DNA of 64,000 nucleotides. Origin: VAZQ01 sp045811525. GTDB taxonomy: Bacteria; Pseudomonadota; Alphaproteobacteria; Rhizobiales; Xanthobacteraceae. Within the stretch, counting starts at the first letter, position 1. The number at the start of each line of letters is the position of its first letter. The notes beneath the pieces were generated by a model that was given only the letters and a program-made list of their open reading frames with translations, was not told where the DNA came from and did not search any database. The position numbers were made by a program, and so were the translations under genes. Location of the stretch: positions 5,684 to 69,683 of the forward strand of contig JBJMTV010000049.1 in NCBI GenBank assembly GCA_045811525.1, read 5' to 3'. Positions 34,411 through 44,069 of this stretch are shown here, piece by piece.

Positions 34411-35220
34411 ATGCCGATCATTCATACCAATGGTTGTGACTTTTACTACGAGCAGCAAGGAGCGGGCCGTGACATCGTCTTTATTCATGGCGAGATCCAT
34501 GGACTGGAATACTGGGAATACCAGCTCCCGGAATTTGCCAGGGACCACCGCTGCTTCGCGTACAACCGACGTGGCCATGCAAAGACCGGCTGGACCGATT
34601 ACGGCTTCTCGTTGGTGAACCAGACCCGCGACTTGGAGCACTTGATCGAGCAACTCGGGATCGAGCGGCCGGTGATCATCGCATTGGCTTTCGGCACCAC
34701 CATTGCGGCCAATTACGCATTGCAGAATTCGCAGAAAGTGCGTGCGCTCGTGCTGGGAGCCTGGAGCGAGATGCATGACGCTTTGCAGTATTTCGCGCGG
34801 TGGGCTCAGTACAACAAACAGTCGGCGGCGGTTCTGGCGGGGGAGGGGCGCGAGGCGTTGATCGAGCTCCTGCGCAAGGAAGGAGGCAAAACGATCTACA
34901 AGGTGATCCCGGTTGACTCGCCGATACGCGAGAAAGCCATTCAGATGTTTGCCAGTCATCCGCTTGGGGAGTACCAGCGCGGTATGCTCGAGTTCGGGCT
35001 CTCGGTGCCGAATCTGGTACCCGCGTTCTGCAAGCTGGACGTGCCTGTGCTGGGCCTATGCGGAGCCAACGACCCCTATCCGGACCAGCCGCAAGTCCTG
35101 GCGGGAATGCGAAACTTTCGCGAGGCAGCACCGATCGCCGGTGCCGCCCGTTTCGTGCACTGGGAAAAGCCGCGCGAGTTCAATGCGGTCGTGCGGGAGT
35201 TCTTGCGCACAATCGAGTAG
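34411..35220 (+). CDS. Alpha/beta-fold hydrolase
   Basis: ATG 34411 follows CGAGGGCAAG. The 269-residue protein opens PIIHTNGCDFYYEQQGAGRD, IVFIHGEIHGLEYWEYQLPE (oxyanion-hole HG), then CFAYNRRGHAKTGW. In the place of the nucleophile elbow GxSxG it has IIALAFGTTIAANYA, i.e. no Ser at the usual spot: LAFGT. The catalytic His may be VHWEKP near the end. The loss of the nucleophile suggests a non-hydrolytic role such as C-C bond lyase or decarboxylase-like activity, or an inactive member. It lies 54 bases before ubiD. Confidence 0.7.
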   Translation: MPIIHTNGCDFYYEQQGAGRDIVFIHGEIHGLEYWEYQLPEFARDHRCFAYNRRGHAKTGWTDYGFSLVNQTRDLEHLIEQLGIERPVIIALAFGTTIAANYALQNSQKVRALVLGAWSEMHDALQYFARWAQYNKQSAAVLAGEGREALIELLRKEGGKTIYKVIPVDSPIREKAIQMFASHPLGEYQRGMLEFGLSVPNLVPAFCKLDVPVLGLCGANDPYPDQPQVLAGMRNFREAAPIAGAARFVHWEKPREFNAVVREFLRTIE

Positions 35221-35274
35221 ATTGCCGATGCGCAGCAGAGCGCCGCATTGAGTGTTCCGCGGGAGGAGAATGAG

Positions 35275-36828
35275 TTGGAAGAGGCACTGCAGTCACAACT
35301 TCCAAGCCGCGCGAAAGGCGCTGCGGCAGAAGCGCGCGATCGCGCCCTTGCCTGGCATGATCTGCGCGGCTGGATTGCCCAATTGGAGCAGCATGGAGAG
35401 CTCGCGCGAGTGACCGCAAGCGTCGATCCGGTCGAGGAGCTTGGGGCAGTGACCTTGCTCGCCAGTCGACAAGACAAAGCGCCCGCGCTGCTTTTCGACA
35501 ATCTCGTGGGAGATAGCAGCGGTGCGCGCATTCTGACCAACATGCTGGGCGCGAGCAGGGAGCGCTATGCGCTCGCAGTGGGGCTCGATCCTTCGTCGAG
35601 CACGCTCGAGCTGATCGAGGCCACCCGCTCAATCATGCGCGACCCGATCCCGCCCGTGCTGGTGGGGAAGGAACGGGCCCCGGTGAATGAGGTGGTGCTC
35701 ACCGGCAAGGACATTGACCTGACGCGATTTCCCGTCCCCACGTTCTGGCCCGGCGACGGTGGTCCCTTCATCGGCACTGGCGGTATTACTTTTACGGCCT
35801 CGCCCGAAACCGGCCGTATCAATGTCGGGTGTTACCGGCAGATGCTGCAGGGACCAAACAGGATCGGCCTTTATTGTTCGCCCGGGAAGCATGGGCTGCT
35901 CGACCGTGAGGCATGGTGGGCGCGCGGCGAGCCGTGCGAGGTGGTCGCCGCCTATGGCATCGATCCTGTGCTCTTCATGCTCGCGGCGCAAAGCTTTGCC
36001 GCCGATCAATCAGAGCTCGAGGTCGCCGGAGGCATCATGGGTCGTCCGGTGGAGCTGACCAAAGCCGAGTTCGTGAGCCTGCCGATCCCGGCCAATGCAG
36101 AATTCGTTGTCGAGGGCGTGCTGCGGCAAGGCGAGGTGATGCCGGAAGGCCCCCTGGGTGAGTTCACCGGCTACTACGGCCGGGAGCGCTCGCCGCAGCC
36201 GGTGATGGAGGTGTTGGCCGTCCATTATCGCAAGTCCCCGATCTTCACTCACGCGCTGATGGCGCGCTATCCCTCATGCGAGATCGGCGAATATTACGCC
36301 ATCATGCGGTCGGCGCGCATACGCGACGACCTGCAGCGCATCGGGGTGCCGGGCGTCGTCGGCGCCTACTCGCATCCAGCTGCGGCGTCAGGCTGGGGTA
36401 TGGTCGTCGTCTCCATGCAGCAGAAATATGCCGGGCATTCAGCGCAGGTGCTGGCGCTCGCCGCTCAGTGTCCGGCTGCCGCCTATTACACGAAGTGGGT
36501 CATCGTGGTGGACGAGGACGTCGATCCGACGAACTTGCATGATGTCCTCTGGGCGCTAAGCACGCGCTGCCATCCCTGCGAGGATATCGACATCCTGCGC
36601 AATACCTGGTCCACCGGGCTTGATCCCAGCCGTTTTCCCCCGGAGCTGCGGCCCTACGGCTCCAAGGTGCTGATCAACGCCTGCAAGCCGCACCAGCACC
36701 TGAAGGATTTTCCAGAGCCGACACTGCTGCGGAAATCCATGCACGATCGCGTGCGGGGCCGCTGGGCAGAGCTCGGCTTTGCCGAGCCGGCACCGAAGCT
36801 GAGCGCGTTTCACCGGGACAAACGCTGA
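35275..36828 (+). CDS. UbiD-family decarboxylase
   Basis: TTG 35275 is chosen because GGGAGGAG ends six bases upstream; a TTG at 35248 is the alternative. The 517-residue product is a full-length UbiD-like enzyme: RGWIAQLEQHGELARVTASV, GRINVGCYRQMLQGPNRIGL, then MPEGPLGEFTGYYGRERSPQ with the Glu residues of the catalytic Glu-Arg-Glu network, and VDEDVDPTNLHDVLWALSTR. UbiD enzymes need prenylated FMN made by UbiX, which is not in this window. They decarboxylate or carboxylate aromatic and alpha,beta-unsaturated acids. Here the context of hydrolases and an importer suggests catabolism rather than ubiquinone synthesis. Confidence 0.9.
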   Translation: MEEALQSQLPSRAKGAAAEARDRALAWHDLRGWIAQLEQHGELARVTASVDPVEELGAVTLLASRQDKAPALLFDNLVGDSSGARILTNMLGASRERYALAVGLDPSSSTLELIEATRSIMRDPIPPVLVGKERAPVNEVVLTGKDIDLTRFPVPTFWPGDGGPFIGTGGITFTASPETGRINVGCYRQMLQGPNRIGLYCSPGKHGLLDREAWWARGEPCEVVAAYGIDPVLFMLAAQSFAADQSELEVAGGIMGRPVELTKAEFVSLPIPANAEFVVEGVLRQGEVMPEGPLGEFTGYYGRERSPQPVMEVLAVHYRKSPIFTHALMARYPSCEIGEYYAIMRSARIRDDLQRIGVPGVVGAYSHPAAASGWGMVVVSMQQKYAGHSAQVLALAAQCPAAAYYTKWVIVVDEDVDPTNLHDVLWALSTRCHPCEDIDILRNTWSTGLDPSRFPPELRPYGSKVLINACKPHQHLKDFPEPTLLRKSMHDRVRGRWAELGFAEPAPKLSAFHRDKR

Positions 36829-36957
36829 CCAGCTAGGGCGTGCTCCGCCCATCCTCAGTGGCCGCCTTGTATGGCGCAGCGCGAAGATTAGATCTGCATT
36901 GCAACTTCGCTTCATCATATGCATTTGCGGCCTCCCGGCGATGGCGAAAGGCTTCCG

Positions 36958-37362
36958 ATGACGCTGAGCAACCCAGGCCCCTGGACGTGGAACGAGGCGC
37001 TCTCGATGCTCGAGCGTGCCGAGCAGTTGCATCGCCGGTTCTTCGAGCCGGTGCCCTCCGCCGCCACGGGCGCCTGCTGGGATCCTCCCATAGACATGTT
37101 CGAAAGCGAACGAGAGCTGTGTCTGATCGCCGCGCTTCCAGGTGTGGAGGCTGCCGATCTCAACGTGTCCATCGAAGGCGATTTGCTGTGCATTGCGGGT
37201 CACCGAAGGCTCCCATCTGCAGTGCGTAGGGCCGCCATTCATAGGCTCGAGATCCCGCACGGGCGTTTCGAGCGGCGCGTCCGGCTACCAGCTTATCGGC
37301 TGACGCTTGGCCGATCCGAGCTGACGCTTGGCTGCCTGGTTATTCATCTGGTCAAGGATTGA
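36958..37362 (+). CDS. Small heat shock protein, Hsp20-like
   Basis: The start at ATG 36958 has GAAAGG upstream; ATG 36919 is in frame but without such a site. The 134-residue product has a helical N-terminus and an alpha-crystallin-like core (PIDMFESERELCLIAALPGV, EAADLNVSIEGDLLCIAGHR, HRLEIPHGRFERRVRLPAYR). The C-terminal I-x-I tail is not evident. Its stop is six bases before lon, so the chaperone and protease are probably expressed together, an arrangement that fits protein quality control. Confidence 0.75.
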   Translation: MTLSNPGPWTWNEALSMLERAEQLHRRFFEPVPSAATGACWDPPIDMFESERELCLIAALPGVEAADLNVSIEGDLLCIAGHRRLPSAVRRAAIHRLEIPHGRFERRVRLPAYRLTLGRSELTLGCLVIHLVKD

Positions 37363-37368
37363 AAGTCG

Positions 37369-39780
37369 ATGGCGACCGACACATCGCAGCAGAGTCCGCC
37401 CCCGGCGGACACGCTCATCATTCTGCCGGTTCGGCAGGTGGTCCTGTTTCCTGGCATCGTCATGCCGCTTGCGATCGGGCGTCCGCAGTCGATCGCGGCC
37501 GCGCAGGAAGCGGTGCGCAGCGAGCGCCCGCTCGGCATCGTGTTGCAGACAGATCCTGCCGTGGACGAGCCGCGGCCAGAGCAGCTGCATCAGGTCGGCA
37601 CCGTGGGACAGGTGCTCCGCTATGTCACGGCGCCGGACGGCAGCCACCATTTGGTCTGCCAGGGGGCGCGGCGCTTCCGCATCACCGAGTTTCTACCGGG
37701 GTACCCGTACCTCGTTGCCCGGTTTGACGAGATTGGCGTGACCGAGGTGATGACGGCCGACATCGAAGCTCGGCTGCGTCTCCTCAAGGAGCGAGCGCGC
37801 GAGGCGTTGGGGCTCCTGCCAAATGTGCCGGCCGAGCTCGCGGCCACGGTCGAGGGCATCAACTCGCCTTCGGCGTTGGCAGATTTTGTCGCCGGGATCT
37901 CCGATACGACGCCATCGGCCAAACAGGACATTCTCGAGACTGTCGATCTGCAGCAGCGCTTGGACAAGGTGCTCAGGCTATTGGCTGAGCGCATCCAGGT
38001 GCTGAAGATCACCAAGAGCATTGGCGAGCAGACGCAGCAGTCACTTTCTTCGCAGCAGCGCGAGCACATTCTGCGCGAGCAGCTGCGGCAGATACAGAAG
38101 GAGCTTGGCGAGGCGGATGAGAAGTCGGCCGAGGTGGCGGAGCTGGGCGAGGCCATAGCCAAGGCGCAAATGCCTAAGGAGGCCGAGGATCAGGCGCGCA
38201 AGGAGCTCAAGCGGCTCGAGCGCATGCCCGAGGCAGCCGCCGAGTACGGCATGATCCGAACCTACCTTGACTGGTTGGTCGATCTCCCCTGGGCGAAGCT
38301 CACGCCCGATCGGATCGATATCGCTGAGGCGCGGCGAATTCTGGACGAGGACCACTACGGTCTGCCGAAGATCAAACGTCGCATTCTCGAGCATCTCGCC
38401 ATCCGCAAGCTCAATCCGGAGGGCAAGAGCCCAATCCTGTGCTTCGTCGGCCCGCCTGGCGTCGGCAAGACCTCGCTCGGCCAAAGCATTGCCCGGGCGA
38501 CTGGGCGCAACTTCCAGCGCCTGAGCCTCGGCGGCGTTCATGACGAGGCCGAGATTCGCGGACACCGGCGCACCTATATCGGCGCCTTGCCCGGTAACGT
38601 CATCCAATCGATGCGCAAGGCGGCGAGCCGCAACCCGGTGATCATGCTGGACGAGCTCGACAAGCTTGGCGCCGGCTTCCACGGCGATCCGTCGTCGGCT
38701 TTGCTCGAAGTGCTCGATCCCGAGCAGAACTCGACGTTCCGCGACAACTACCTGGCCGTGCCGTTTGATCTCTCCAAGGTGATGTTCATTGGTACGGCGA
38801 ACGTCCTGGACAGCATTCCCGGACCCGTCCGCGACCGCATGGAGGTGATCGAGCTCCCTGGTTACACCGAGACGGAAAAGCTCGAGATCGCCAAGCGCTA
38901 CCTGCTGAAGCGCCAGCTCGAGGCGGCAGGGCTCAAGCCGGAGCAGTGCGAGATCGAAGACGAAGCCATTCTCAGCATCATCCGCGACTACACGCGCGAG
39001 GCGGGCGTACGCAATCTGGAGCGCAATATCGGCGCGATCTGCCGCCACGTGGCCATGCGCGTCGCCGAAGGAAGCCAGGCGCGCATGCACATCGATGCGC
39101 AAGCCGTGGAACCGATCCTCGGCCCGCGCAAATTCGAGAACGAGGCCGCCATGCGCACAAGCGTGCCCGGGGTGGCGACCGGTCTCGCCTGGACCCCTGT
39201 GGGCGGAGATATCCTTTTCGTCGAAGCCACGCGGATCGCGGGCAGTAACAAGCTCATTCTCACCGGCCAGCTCGGCGAGGTCATGAAAGAGAGCGCGCAG
39301 GCGGCGCTGACGCTGATCAAGGCGCGGGCACCGAGCCTCGGGATTGATCCGAAGCTGTTCGAGAGATCGGACATTCACATCCATGTGCCTGCCGGCGCCA
39401 TTCCCAAGGACGGGCCCAGCGCCGGTGTGGCCATGTTCACCGCGCTGGCATCATTGATGACCGGCCGCAACGTGCGGAGCGACACGGCGATGACCGGCGA
39501 GATCTCGCTGCGCGGATTGGTGCTGCCAATCGGCGGCGTGAAGGAGAAAGTGCTCGCCGCAGCCCGCGCGGGGATAGCGGCGGTGATGTTGCCCGCGCGC
39601 AACCGCAAGGACCTCGAGGATGTACCGGAATCCGCGCGCAACCAGGTTCGCTTCGTGTGGCTGGAACGGGTGGACGATGCCGTAGCCGCAGCATTGGTGC
39701 CAGCCGGCGAAGGCGATGACAGTGCCGCTACAGCGGCCTCATGGTCGCCGCCCGACCGGCACGCCGCGCAGCCGGCGTGA
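37369..39780 (+). CDS. lon: ATP-dependent Lon protease
   Basis: The 803-residue protein has the LON N-terminal domain (about 16-210, LIILPVRQVVLFPGIVMPLA), a coiled-coil middle (LSSQQREHILREQLRQIQKE), an AAA+ ATPase with Walker A FVGPPGVGKTSLGQ (about 362) and the serine-lysine protease domain. PKDGPSAGVAM places the catalytic Ser near residue 684, and LPIGGVKEKVLAA the Lys near 725. Lon degrades misfolded and regulatory proteins in the cytoplasm. The order hsp20-lon suggests co-regulation. Lon paralogues exist in many Hyphomicrobiales, and this one could be a second copy beside the usual clpX-lon locus; that cannot be tested here. Confidence 0.95.
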   Translation: MATDTSQQSPPPADTLIILPVRQVVLFPGIVMPLAIGRPQSIAAAQEAVRSERPLGIVLQTDPAVDEPRPEQLHQVGTVGQVLRYVTAPDGSHHLVCQGARRFRITEFLPGYPYLVARFDEIGVTEVMTADIEARLRLLKERAREALGLLPNVPAELAATVEGINSPSALADFVAGISDTTPSAKQDILETVDLQQRLDKVLRLLAERIQVLKITKSIGEQTQQSLSSQQREHILREQLRQIQKELGEADEKSAEVAELGEAIAKAQMPKEAEDQARKELKRLERMPEAAAEYGMIRTYLDWLVDLPWAKLTPDRIDIAEARRILDEDHYGLPKIKRRILEHLAIRKLNPEGKSPILCFVGPPGVGKTSLGQSIARATGRNFQRLSLGGVHDEAEIRGHRRTYIGALPGNVIQSMRKAASRNPVIMLDELDKLGAGFHGDPSSALLEVLDPEQNSTFRDNYLAVPFDLSKVMFIGTANVLDSIPGPVRDRMEVIELPGYTETEKLEIAKRYLLKRQLEAAGLKPEQCEIEDEAILSIIRDYTREAGVRNLERNIGAICRHVAMRVAEGSQARMHIDAQAVEPILGPRKFENEAAMRTSVPGVATGLAWTPVGGDILFVEATRIAGSNKLILTGQLGEVMKESAQAALTLIKARAPSLGIDPKLFERSDIHIHVPAGAIPKDGPSAGVAMFTALASLMTGRNVRSDTAMTGEISLRGLVLPIGGVKEKVLAAARAGIAAVMLPARNRKDLEDVPESARNQVRFVWLERVDDAVAAALVPAGEGDDSAATAASWSPPDRHAAQPA

Positions 39781-39908
39781 GCTGGGGGCCGGCTCAGAGC
39801 TCCATGTCGCTCGCCGCGGGGTAGACGACCGCCGGTTGACAAGCCGCGATCGCTCCTCAAGCTCGCGAGTGGGCGCCCCACGCGGCCGCCGTGATGCGCG
39901 AGGTGACC

Positions 39909-40247
39909 ATGCTCAGAACCGCTAGTCTGGTGTTGCTTCTAGCCCTCGTGCCCGTTCGCGAGCGAGCGTTGGCTCAGGACATCGCTGGGATCGAGGACTG
40001 CACGAAAACGAGCGGTCTCGACAAACGCACCGGGTGCCTGCAGAGCAATGTCAACTTCCTGCAGCAGCTGGTCACCAAGAACGCGCTCGACGCGCGCCAG
40101 CGTCTCAATGCTGCCAATACAGAGATCGTGGCGCTGAAGACGGCAGTGGCGAGCCTGCAGGCAATGGTGGACGAGCTCAAGGCTGCGCAGAAATCGGCCG
40201 GCGAGAAGAAAGCCGATGACAAGGACAAGAAGCCGCCAGGCAAATAA
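39909..40247 (+). CDS. Small exported coiled-coil protein
   Basis: From ATG 39909 (GCGAGGTG upstream) the 112-residue product has a signal peptide (MLRTASLVLLLALVPVRERA..LAQ), a short segment with two cysteines (GIEDCTKTSGLDKRTGCLQS) and a long helix (LNAANTEIVALKTAVASLQA, MVDELKAAQ) of coiled-coil type. It ends in a Lys-rich tail. Unknown function; probably a periplasmic trimer or dimer. Confidence 0.6.
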   Translation: MLRTASLVLLLALVPVRERALAQDIAGIEDCTKTSGLDKRTGCLQSNVNFLQQLVTKNALDARQRLNAANTEIVALKTAVASLQAMVDELKAAQKSAGEKKADDKDKKPPGK

Positions 40248-40470
40248 AACGCACACTGCTTGCGAGAGTAGATGTCCGGCTGATGTGCCGTCCGCCGCAA
40301 GCTGCCGCCAGGACAGGGGGGCCCGCCTCCGCGCCGCTCGCGGCCTGCAAATGAGCGCGATTCCGTTCGCATGCTGGAACCCGGCGCCAATCGTTCCTAT
40401 CTAGCAGTTGGCCGGGGGGTATTGCGTCCAAGCACGCACTCCGCAAACGGAAGGAGCAAAGAGGCAGTTT

Positions 40471-41679
<1,209 letters not shown>

Positions 41680-41839
41680 ATGGGCGCGAGCGTTCAGCGC
41701 TCATGATCCGCAAACACTTGCGGGTTCTTGGCCTGCGGTTACGCCCATGCGCGGCGCGCGGTGCACTTGCAAATGCCGGCTTGATCAGGCATTTACATCG
41801 CTTGCGGCGGGCCAGTGGGGCCGCCGCAAGCGCTTCCGG

Positions 41840-41915
41840 AGGAGTGTAGCTCAATGGCTAGAGCACCGGTCTCCAAAACCGGGGGTTGGGGGTTCGAGTC
41901 CCTCCACTCCTGCCA
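41840..41915 (+). tRNA. tRNA-Trp (CCA)
   Basis: AGGAGTG pairs with CACTCCT, followed by G and an encoded CCA. The anticodon loop CTCCAAA gives CCA. Its position between tuf and secE is the conserved bacterial arrangement. Confidence 0.95.
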
Positions 41916-41989
41916 GGCGTGATTCAGTCGCTATAGTTTCGTCTCTTCAAGAGCTTGAACCCGCATCTTGAAGGGGCGGCGGGAGCACC

Positions 41990-42181
41990 ATGGTCAGTCC
42001 GTTCAAGTTCATGCAAGAGGTACGCACCGAGGCCGAGAAGGTGACTTGGCCGACCCGGCGCGAGACTGCCGTCACCACCGGCATGGTGTTCTTCATGGTG
42101 GCCATTGCCTCTCTTTTCTTTCTGGTTGCTGACCAGCTCATGCGCATCATCGTGACCTTCGTGCTCGGGATTGGCGGATGA
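41990..42181 (+). CDS. secE: Preprotein translocase subunit SecE
   Basis: The 63-residue protein has the short alphaproteobacterial form: a cytoplasmic amphipathic helix with the conserved FMQEVRTEAEKVTWPTRRET and one membrane segment (TGMVFFMVAIASLFFLVADQ). It clamps the two halves of the SecY channel. It ends in an ATGA with an upstream start option of nusG. Confidence 0.95.
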   Translation: MVSPFKFMQEVRTEAEKVTWPTRRETAVTTGMVFFMVAIASLFFLVADQLMRIIVTFVLGIGG

Positions 42182-42195
42182 AGGAGCCCGCGACC

Positions 42196-42729
42196 ATGGC
42201 GGACAAGCACTGGTACATCGTGCAGGCCTACTCAAACTTTGAGCGCAAGGTCGCCGATTCCATCCGCGAGCAAGCCAAGCAGCGTCACCTCGACCATTTG
42301 TTCGACGAGGTGATGGTACCGACCGAGAAAGTAGTCGAGGTGCGGCGGGGTCAAAAGGTTGACGCCGAGCGCAAGTTCTTCCCAGGTTACGTGCTGGTGA
42401 AGATGGACCTCACCGACGATGCCTATCACCTCATCAAGAACACGCCGAAGGTGACCGGCTTTCTGGGAGCCGATAACAAGCCAAAGCCTATTTCCGAGGC
42501 GGAAGCCCAGCGCATCCTGCACCAGGTGCAGGAAGGCATCGAGCGTCCCAAGCCTTCCGTCTCATTCGAGGTCGGCGAGCAGGTGCGGGTGTCGGAAGGG
42601 CCGTTCGCGTCGTTCAACGGCGTGGTCGAGGAGGTCGACGACGCCCGCTCCCGCCTCAAGGTCGCGGTTTCGATATTCGGGCGTCCGACGCGCGTCGAGC
42701 TGGAGATGGGACAAGTCGAAAAGTTGTGA
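42196..42729 (+). CDS. nusG: Transcription antitermination factor NusG
   Basis: The start at ATG 42196 is preferred because AAGGAG lies nine bases upstream; the earlier ATG at 42178 overlaps the secE stop. The 177-residue product has the NGN domain (KHWYIVQAYSNFERKVADSI, FFPGYVLVKMDLTDDAYHLI) and a KOW domain (FEVGEQVRVSEGPFASFNGV). NusG binds the RNA polymerase clamp and couples it to Rho or ribosomal protein S10. Confidence 0.95.
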   Translation: MADKHWYIVQAYSNFERKVADSIREQAKQRHLDHLFDEVMVPTEKVVEVRRGQKVDAERKFFPGYVLVKMDLTDDAYHLIKNTPKVTGFLGADNKPKPISEAEAQRILHQVQEGIERPKPSVSFEVGEQVRVSEGPFASFNGVVEEVDDARSRLKVAVSIFGRPTRVELEMGQVEKL

Positions 42730-42908
42730 GCTGAGCGGTAGGGAGCGTTAATACCGCTGGTGGTCGAGGACGAGCGCACGACCTTTGCTTGCCGTGTCGT
42801 CGCCCTACATCATTTGTGTTGGAGCGTGGAAGGTGACGGCGGCACGCCAACCGCCTGGATCCGCACCACGATCCTGAACCGGCCGTCTAGGCCAGCAAAG
42901 GAGCTATC

Positions 42909-43337
42909 ATGGCGAAGAAAATCACCGGCTATATCAAACTCCAGGTGCCGGCGGGCGCGGCCAATCCATCACCCCCGATCGGACCCGCGCTCGGCCAGCG
43001 CGGCCTTGCCATTATGGAGTTCTGCAAACAGTTCAACGCGCAGACCCAGAAGATGGAGAAGGGCTCGCCCATCCCGGTGGTGATCACGGTCTACCAGGAC
43101 CGATCCTTTACCTTCGAGATGAAGACGCCGCCGGTCTCTTATTTCATCAAGAAGGCGGCCAAGCTCGAGAGCGGATCGAAAACGCCGGGCCGCGATCTTG
43201 CCGGCAGCGTGACAAAGGCGCAGGTGCGCGAGATCGCCGAGCAGAAGATCAAGGACCTCAATTGCGACAATATCGATGCGGCGATGCGCATGGTGGAAGG
43301 CTCCGCCCGCTCGATGGGCATCGAGGTCGCGGAGTAG
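42909..43337 (+). CDS. rplK: 50S ribosomal protein L11
   Basis: The 142-residue protein is typical L11: KKITGYIKLQVPAGAANPSP, PIGPALGQRGLAIMEFCKQF and the C-terminal rRNA-binding part ending EGSARSMGIEVAE. It binds the GTPase centre of 23S rRNA. It is preceded by AAAGGAG and separated from nusG by about 180 bases that hold no gene. It is probably transcribed with rplA. Confidence 0.97.
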   Translation: MAKKITGYIKLQVPAGAANPSPPIGPALGQRGLAIMEFCKQFNAQTQKMEKGSPIPVVITVYQDRSFTFEMKTPPVSYFIKKAAKLESGSKTPGRDLAGSVTKAQVREIAEQKIKDLNCDNIDAAMRMVEGSARSMGIEVAE

Positions 43338-43342
43338 GGCCC

Positions 43343-44062
43343 ATGAGCAATCTCGGAAAGCGTACAGTTGCCGTGCGTGAAGGCGTTGACCGGACCAAGC
43401 TCTACCCGCTCGAGGAAGCGGTGAAGATGGTGAAAGATCGCGCAAGAGCCAAGTTCGACGAAACCATCGAGGTGGCGATGAATCTCGGGGTCGACCCGCG
43501 TCACGCCGACCAGATGGTGCGCGGCGTCGTCGCCTTGCCGAACGGCTCCGGGCGCAGTGTGCGGGTCGCGGTGTTTGCCCGCGGCGCCAAAGCTGATGAA
43601 GCCAAGGCCGCCGGCGCCGATGTCATTGGCGCCGAGGACCTGGTGGAGAAAGTGCAAGGCGGCAATATCGATTTCGACCGCTGTATTGCGACGCCGGACA
43701 TGATGGGGCTTGTCGGGCGGCTCGGTAAAGTGCTCGGCCCGCGCGGCATGATGCCCAATCCACGTGTCGGCACGGTGACGATGGATGTCACCACTGCGGT
43801 GAAGGGCGCAAAGGGAGGCTCAGTCGAGTTCCGGGTCGAGAAGGCCGGCATTGTCCAGGCTGGCGTCGGTAAAGCGTCGTTCTCTGCCGATAAGCTCATC
43901 CAGAACATTCGCGCCTTTGCCGACGCGGTGCAGAAGGCAAAGCCCGCAGGCGCCAAGGGCAGTTTCATCCATCGGGTCGCTATCTCATCCACCATGGGTC
44001 CCGGTGTGAAGGTCGAGCCGAGCTCGGTCCTCGCCCCGGCGGCGACGGCGGCGGCTTCATAG
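43343..44062 (+). CDS. rplA: 50S ribosomal protein L1
   Basis: ATG 43343 begins five bases after the L11 stop. The 239-residue protein has the L1 hallmarks RVAVFARGAKADEAKAAGAD and GRLGKVLGPRGMMPNPRVGT. The C-terminus (LAPAATAAAS) is slightly longer than usual. L1 forms the mobile L1 stalk and represses rplKA translation in many bacteria. Downstream, instead of rplJ, there are three genes on the other strand. Confidence 0.97.
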   Translation: MSNLGKRTVAVREGVDRTKLYPLEEAVKMVKDRARAKFDETIEVAMNLGVDPRHADQMVRGVVALPNGSGRSVRVAVFARGAKADEAKAAGADVIGAEDLVEKVQGGNIDFDRCIATPDMMGLVGRLGKVLGPRGMMPNPRVGTVTMDVTTAVKGAKGGSVEFRVEKAGIVQAGVGKASFSADKLIQNIRAFADAVQKAKPAGAKGSFIHRVAISSTMGPGVKVEPSSVLAPAATAAAS

Positions 44063-44069
44063 CCGCCGT

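Noticed and set aside
38041..39384. Long reverse-strand frame inside lon
   Set aside because: It overlaps fully with the clear Lon protease and reflects its high-GC third positions; no family match.
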